Of a DNA stretch of 8,979 bases, positions 6,190-8,979 are shown piece by piece. Location: NCBI GenBank assembly GCA_022566235.1, contig JADFJI010000031.1:1-8979 (forward strand), read 5' to 3'. A program made the translations under genes and the position numbers. Origin of the DNA: Chloroflexota bacterium. Lineage in GTDB: Bacteria > Chloroflexota > Dehalococcoidia > Plut-88900. How positions within the stretch are numbered: the first letter of the stretch is position 1; every line of letters begins with the position of its first letter. Below the pieces are notes generated by a model that made no database searches, was not told the origin of the DNA, and was given only the letters and a program-made list of their open reading frames with translations.

Positions 6190-6211
6190 AGAATTGCCCG
6201 GCGGCAATTTT
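6190..6211. terminator. Hairpin terminator between convergent genes
   Basis: AATTGCC (6192-6198) and GGCAATT (6203-6209) pair perfectly around the loop CGGC. The outer G6191-T6210 wobble and A6190-T6211 pair lengthen the stem to nine. The plus strand leaves the stem through TTTT (6208-6211), so it can end the dehydrogenase transcript 47 bp after its stop. On the minus strand the hairpin follows the SDR remnant stop, with AAAA before the stem and CTTGAG after it, so it is a weaker terminator in that direction. Confidence 0.5.
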
Positions 6212-6217
6212 GGGACT

Positions 6218-6385
6218 TCACCGTATGTAGACCCCGCTGCTGACGCAGATGGTCTCACCCGTAATGTAAGATGAGTCGCCCGAGGCCAGGAAGAGGACTG
6301 TTTTGACTATGTCCTCGGGCCCGCCTGGCCGTCCCAGGGGCACCTCTTTATCCCGGTACACTAACCTTTGAATACGCTTCTCTCT
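6218..6385 (-). pseudogene. C-terminal remnant of a short-chain dehydrogenase/reductase
   Basis: Translating the minus strand in the frame that ends at TGA (6218-6220) gives about 55 codons matching the C-terminus of the SDR family. VPLGRPGGPEDIVKTVLFLA (encoded at about 6284-6343) is the classical PLGR-G-PEDIa-vlfLaS block. SYITGETICVSSGVYIR before the stop is the SYITGqtl-VDGG ending, here with SSG in place of DGG. The first roughly 200 residues are missing, including the TGxxxGIG nucleotide-binding motif and the YxxxK catalytic pair. No start codon with a ribosome binding site precedes it; a GTG at 6361 is the only nearby in-frame candidate. Recognisable similarity begins at about 6379-6385, immediately after the upstream amidohydrolase stop at 6387-6389. 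It is therefore a decayed gene truncated by a deletion or rearrangement, not an active enzyme. Confidence 0.8.
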
Positions 6386-6386
6386 A

Positions 6387-7595
6387 TTAGACCTCACGCT
6401 TGTCCACCACCAGCTTGCCGTCCTTGAAGACCATCCTGAGCTTTCGCAGGTTGGCGATATCCTCCAGGGGGTCGGCCCCGACCACGATGAGGTCGGCTAT
6501 CTTGCCCACCTCTACGGTGCCCAGCACATCCCCCACTTCGCAGGTCTCGGCCGCCGTCTTCGTCGCCGCTTTGATGGCCTGCATCGGTGTCGCGCCGTCC
6601 CTGACCCAGAGGCCCATCTCCAGGTGCACAGCGTCCTTCACGGGCCCCAGGTCCGAGCCAAGGGCCATCTTCACCCCCGAGTCCAGGGCCTTGCGAAACC
6701 ATCGAGTGTGCTCCTCCACCGCGGCGTCGGCCCTCGCCAGCATCTGGCCGGATATCTGCTTCATCTCCACATACTGCTGCTCCCACTCGTTGGTGGCCTG
6801 CCTGGGTGTCAGGTGGCTGATGCCCAGGGTAGGCACATAGATGACGCCCCTGTCCAGGAACATCTGGATGCACTCGTCGTCCATGATGTAGCCGTGCTCC
6901 ACCGTCCAGGTGCCTAGGCGAATGGCATCCTTCACCGCATTGGGGTTTGCAGCGTGGGACATCACCTTCATGCCCCGCTGATGGCATATCTCGAAGGTGG
7001 CCTCCAGCTCGTTTTGGAGGAAGAAGCTGTGCCAGTGCCTGTCCCAGTCGGGGCCCATGATCCCGCCCGATAGATTGAGCTTTATGTGATCGGCCCCGTT
7101 TCTTATCTGCTCTCTCACCCCTTTTATGAAGCCCTCGGGGCCGTCGCACTGGTAGGAGAAGGGCCAACGGATGGCGTGGCCCCCGGTTGTGGTGAGAAAG
7201 TAGCCCGAGGCGAAGACCCTGGGCCCCAGGTACTCGCCCGAGTCGAAGGCGTCACGCCAGGCCACGTCTATCCAGTTCTCTATGCCACCGCTGCGGATTC
7301 CTGTAACCCCCGACTCCGTCAGTCCCTCCATGGCGTTGAGACCGTACTTTATGACTCGGCCTGGTATGGTGGCCGGTGGCGGGTCCGGGAACATCAGGTG
7401 GACGTGGACGTCCCACAGGCCCGGCAGCAGCCAGCCGCCCTGGGCATCGATGACCCGGGCCCCGTCAGAATCGACCGCGCCGCCGCCCGAGGCTATTGCA
7501 GTAATTTTTCCATCCTCGATAGCCACGCTGGCATCCGGCCTGGGCTCGTCGGACACGACGTCTATGAGATGGCAGTTGGTCACCACTGTCTTCAT
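6387..7595 (-). CDS. Amidohydrolase, imidazolonepropionase/prolidase-like
   Basis: This 402-residue metal-dependent hydrolase belongs to the amidohydrolase-1 superfamily (HutI / Xaa-Pro dipeptidase-like group). The N-terminal beta-sandwich strand (VVTNCHLIDVVSDE) leads to WLLPGLWDVHVHL (55-67) with metal ligands H64 and H66. IKLNLSGG (171-178) carries K172, the position that is carboxylated in binuclear members. MSHA (212-215, H214), VEHGY (232-236, H234) and LGSDLG (312-317, D315) complete the metal site. ADLIVVGADPLEDI (367-380) is the usual return to the sandwich domain, so the protein is complete. GAGGAG at 7603-7608, 7 nt before the ATG, supports the start. The upstream amidohydrolase ends 70 bp before it on the same strand. 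Relatives hydrolyse cyclic amides or dipeptides, and this substrate cannot be assigned. No signal peptide is seen. Confidence 0.93.
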   Translation of the reverse strand: MKTVVTNCHLIDVVSDEPRPDASVAIEDGKITAIASGGGAVDSDGARVIDAQGGWLLPGLWDVHVHLMFPDPPPATIPGRVIKYGLNAMEGLTESGVTGIRSGGIENWIDVAWRDAFDSGEYLGPRVFASGYFLTTTGGHAIRWPFSYQCDGPEGFIKGVREQIRNGADHIKLNLSGGIMGPDWDRHWHSFFLQNELEATFEICHQRGMKVMSHAANPNAVKDAIRLGTWTVEHGYIMDDECIQMFLDRGVIYVPTLGISHLTPRQATNEWEQQYVEMKQISGQMLARADAAVEEHTRWFRKALDSGVKMALGSDLGPVKDAVHLEMGLWVRDGATPMQAIKAATKTAAETCEVGDVLGTVEVGKIADLIVVGADPLEDIANLRKLRMVFKDGKLVVDKREV

Positions 7596-7665
7596 AAGAG
7601 TTCTCCTCAGGGGGTTGAAGCTCGGCCCATACTAACCTTGGCCTTCCTCCCGTGCAACCAGAACC

Positions 7666-8979
7666 TCAGCTTCCTCCCTCCCCGGCATACTCTGGCGGCA
7701 GCGCATCGACCCAGGCATAGGCGTTGGGGAACGCCTCCTCTACCGTTTTGCCATCCCAGCTAACCAGGGCGTAGGCCTCCGCCGAGGCGAGAGCCAGCCC
7801 CCGGGCCCTCTCCAGGAGCTCCTTGTGGGAGACGCCGTGTGCCTTGCCGTCCTCGACCACCACCCTTCCATCTACGATGACGGTACGGACATCTCCCGCT
7901 ACGCCGCAATCGACGAGGCTCCGGATCGGGTCCCATACCGCTCCGTAATGAAGGGCGTCTTGATTGATGACCACGATGTCAGCCTTGGCCCCTGTGCACA
8001 GCCGGCCCAGGTCGTCCCGCCCTAAAGCTCGGGCCCCGCCCAGGGTGGCGGCGTCGAACACCTCCCCCGCCGTCCCTTTGAGGGGCGATTCGGAGGCCAC
8101 CTTACAAAGTAAGGCAGCGGCCCTCATCTCCCTCAGCATGTCCATGGGATAGATATCGGTCCCCAGTCCCAGGGTGATGCCCTGCTCCACGTAGCTGGAG
8201 AGGGTGTGTAGGTGCATTCCCCTGCGGCCCAGGGAGATAGGGCAGTGGGCGACGGCCGCCCCGGCCGCGGCGATCATCTCCAGGTCCTTGCCATCTGGGT
8301 AGTGGGCCTGGGGATGCCCGCTGACCATGATGCAGTGGCCCAGTATCGTCCCGGGTCGCAGCAGGCCCGTCTCCGAAAGCAGCTCCACAGGGGTGCGCCC
8401 GTAGTGCCTGAGGACCTCGTGGAACTCCAGGAGGTTCTGTCCGACGTGGGACTGGACAGGGACCCCCAGTTCCTGGCCCTTACGTGCCGTCTCCTCCAGC
8501 AGCTCCAGCGAGCAGGTGTCCATCTGCATGGGAAATAAGGCTCCCCGAATCCTGCCGTCGGCTGCGCCGTCGTTCGCCTTGATGAAGGCCACCGCCTCCT
8601 CCAGCCCTCTGAAACCAGCTTCATCGTCCCAGTCGAACTGGAGGACACCCCTATCGTCCCGGTAATAGGTGGCGCTTCGATATCCGGGACCCAGGTAAGC
8701 CCTCAGCCCTAGGGCTTCGGCCTGAGAACGTAGGTGGTTGAGCAGCAATCCCGAGGCGCCCACCTCCATCACGGTTGTGCATCCACCGGTCAGCAGCTCA
8801 ACTAGGCTGAGTGCGGCCCCGACCTCTGCGTGCTCTTCGGTCTCCCGAGGTACCTGTCCCTGCTTCTGGGCATGCCAGTTCAGGTATCCGCCGCCAAAGA
8901 ACTGGGGATCGCCAATGTCCGTTGTTAACCTGAACTGAAGCCGCACTCCGGCATGGAAATGCAGGTTGATGAACCCGGG
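7666..8979 (-). CDS. ATZ/TRZ-type amidohydrolase (COG0402-like), 5' end beyond window
   Basis: The frame is open from the right edge and encodes 437 residues. It begins PGFINLHFHAGVRLQF, so the HxH metal motif (H7, H9 counted from the edge) is present and the true start lies outside. A GTG at 8946 falls after this motif and is not the start. Further ligands are H178 (QSHVGQN), H215 (LGHCIMVSG), H245 (AHCPISLG) and D275 (GLGTDIYPMDML). The C-terminus ADIVVINQDALHYG returns to the beta-sandwich, and VRTVIVDGRVVVEDG is typical of cytosine/guanine deaminase and chlorohydrolase relatives. Only about 50-60 residues should be missing. The HxxE motif reads HVGQ, with Gln (181) in the place of the Glu that shuttles protons in deaminases. 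This favours hydrolysis or a changed mechanism, or is a subfamily trait. It is probably co-transcribed with the next amidohydrolase, 70 bp downstream. Confidence 0.9.
   Translation of the reverse strand, partial: PGFINLHFHAGVRLQFRLTTDIGDPQFFGGGYLNWHAQKQGQVPRETEEHAEVGAALSLVELLTGGCTTVMEVGASGLLLNHLRSQAEALGLRAYLGPGYRSATYYRDDRGVLQFDWDDEAGFRGLEEAVAFIKANDGAADGRIRGALFPMQMDTCSLELLEETARKGQELGVPVQSHVGQNLLEFHEVLRHYGRTPVELLSETGLLRPGTILGHCIMVSGHPQAHYPDGKDLEMIAAAGAAVAHCPISLGRRGMHLHTLSSYVEQGITLGLGTDIYPMDMLREMRAAALLCKVASESPLKGTAGEVFDAATLGGARALGRDDLGRLCTGAKADIVVINQDALHYGAVWDPIRSLVDCGVAGDVRTVIVDGRVVVEDGKAHGVSHKELLERARGLALASAEAYALVSWDGKTVEEAFPNAYAWVDALPPEYAGEGGS

Noticed and set aside
7596..7665. Promoter TTGCAC / 17 bp / TAGTAT on the minus strand between the two amidohydrolases
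   Set aside because: Only three and four of six positions match the consensus. Co-transcription from upstream explains the arrangement equally well.
7086..7763. Plus-strand open frame antisense to the imidazolonepropionase-like gene
   Set aside because: It has no motif or ribosome binding site and is covered by conserved minus-strand coding sequence.
1..8979. tRNA, rRNA, insertion sequence or prophage genes
   Set aside because: No cloverleaf, rRNA-conserved block, transposase or phage structural protein was recognised on either strand.

Overview
The window is dense, moderately GC-rich bacterial DNA (roughly 55-60% G+C by eye) with short gaps and Shine-Dalgarno sites of the GGAGG type. The mix of genes is a stand-alone Lrp-type ligand-binding domain, three metal-dependent hydrolases from different amidohydrolase families, an acyl-CoA dehydrogenase, a D-2-hydroxyacid dehydrogenase and an SDR remnant. 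This mix, with the RsmG sequence, recalls environmental Chloroflexota (Dehalococcoidia / SAR202-like genomes). That placement is an inference from gene content, not a phylogenetic result.

Layout. (1) Bases 1-2075, all minus strand: a RAM/AsnC-type ligand-binding protein, an amidohydrolase-2 family protein, and the first 168 residues of an acyl-CoA dehydrogenase that runs off the left edge. The last two are 22 bp apart and look co-transcribed. A good sigma-70 promoter (TTGACA / 18 bp / TAGAAT) drives the RAM gene and perhaps all three. (2) Bases 2076-2388: a 313-bp stretch without a credible gene. It holds that promoter, a long inverted repeat and two adjacent hairpins sharing TCCCGA/TCGGGA arms. 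(3) Bases 2389-3042, minus: a PD-(D/E)XK nuclease with one early and three late cysteines, the layout of iron-sulfur nucleases such as Cas4 and AddB. There is no CRISPR array or cas gene beside it. (4) Bases 3232-5007, plus: rsmG (16S rRNA m7G methyltransferase) followed 15 bp later by a membrane protein of the lysylphosphatidylglycerol synthase TM-region family, behind an extended -10 promoter. (5) Bases 5196-6143, plus: a D-2-hydroxyacid dehydrogenase with its own strong ribosome binding site. (6) Bases 6218-8979, minus and convergent with (5): an ATZ/TRZ-type amidohydrolase that enters from the right edge, then an imidazolonepropionase/prolidase-like amidohydrolase, then the C-terminal remnant of a short-chain dehydrogenase. 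A small hairpin terminator separates the two converging units.

The two minus-strand hydrolase groups look catabolic: C-N or C-C bond hydrolysis beside acyl-CoA and hydroxyacid oxidoreduction. No substrate can be read from the sequence. I see no convincing new multi-gene system. The points most worth a second look are the SDR remnant abutting an intact amidohydrolase, the orphan cysteine-bearing nuclease, the Gln in the place of the usual Glu in the ATZ/TRZ-type enzyme, the hairpin cluster, and the probable NADP preference of the dehydrogenase.
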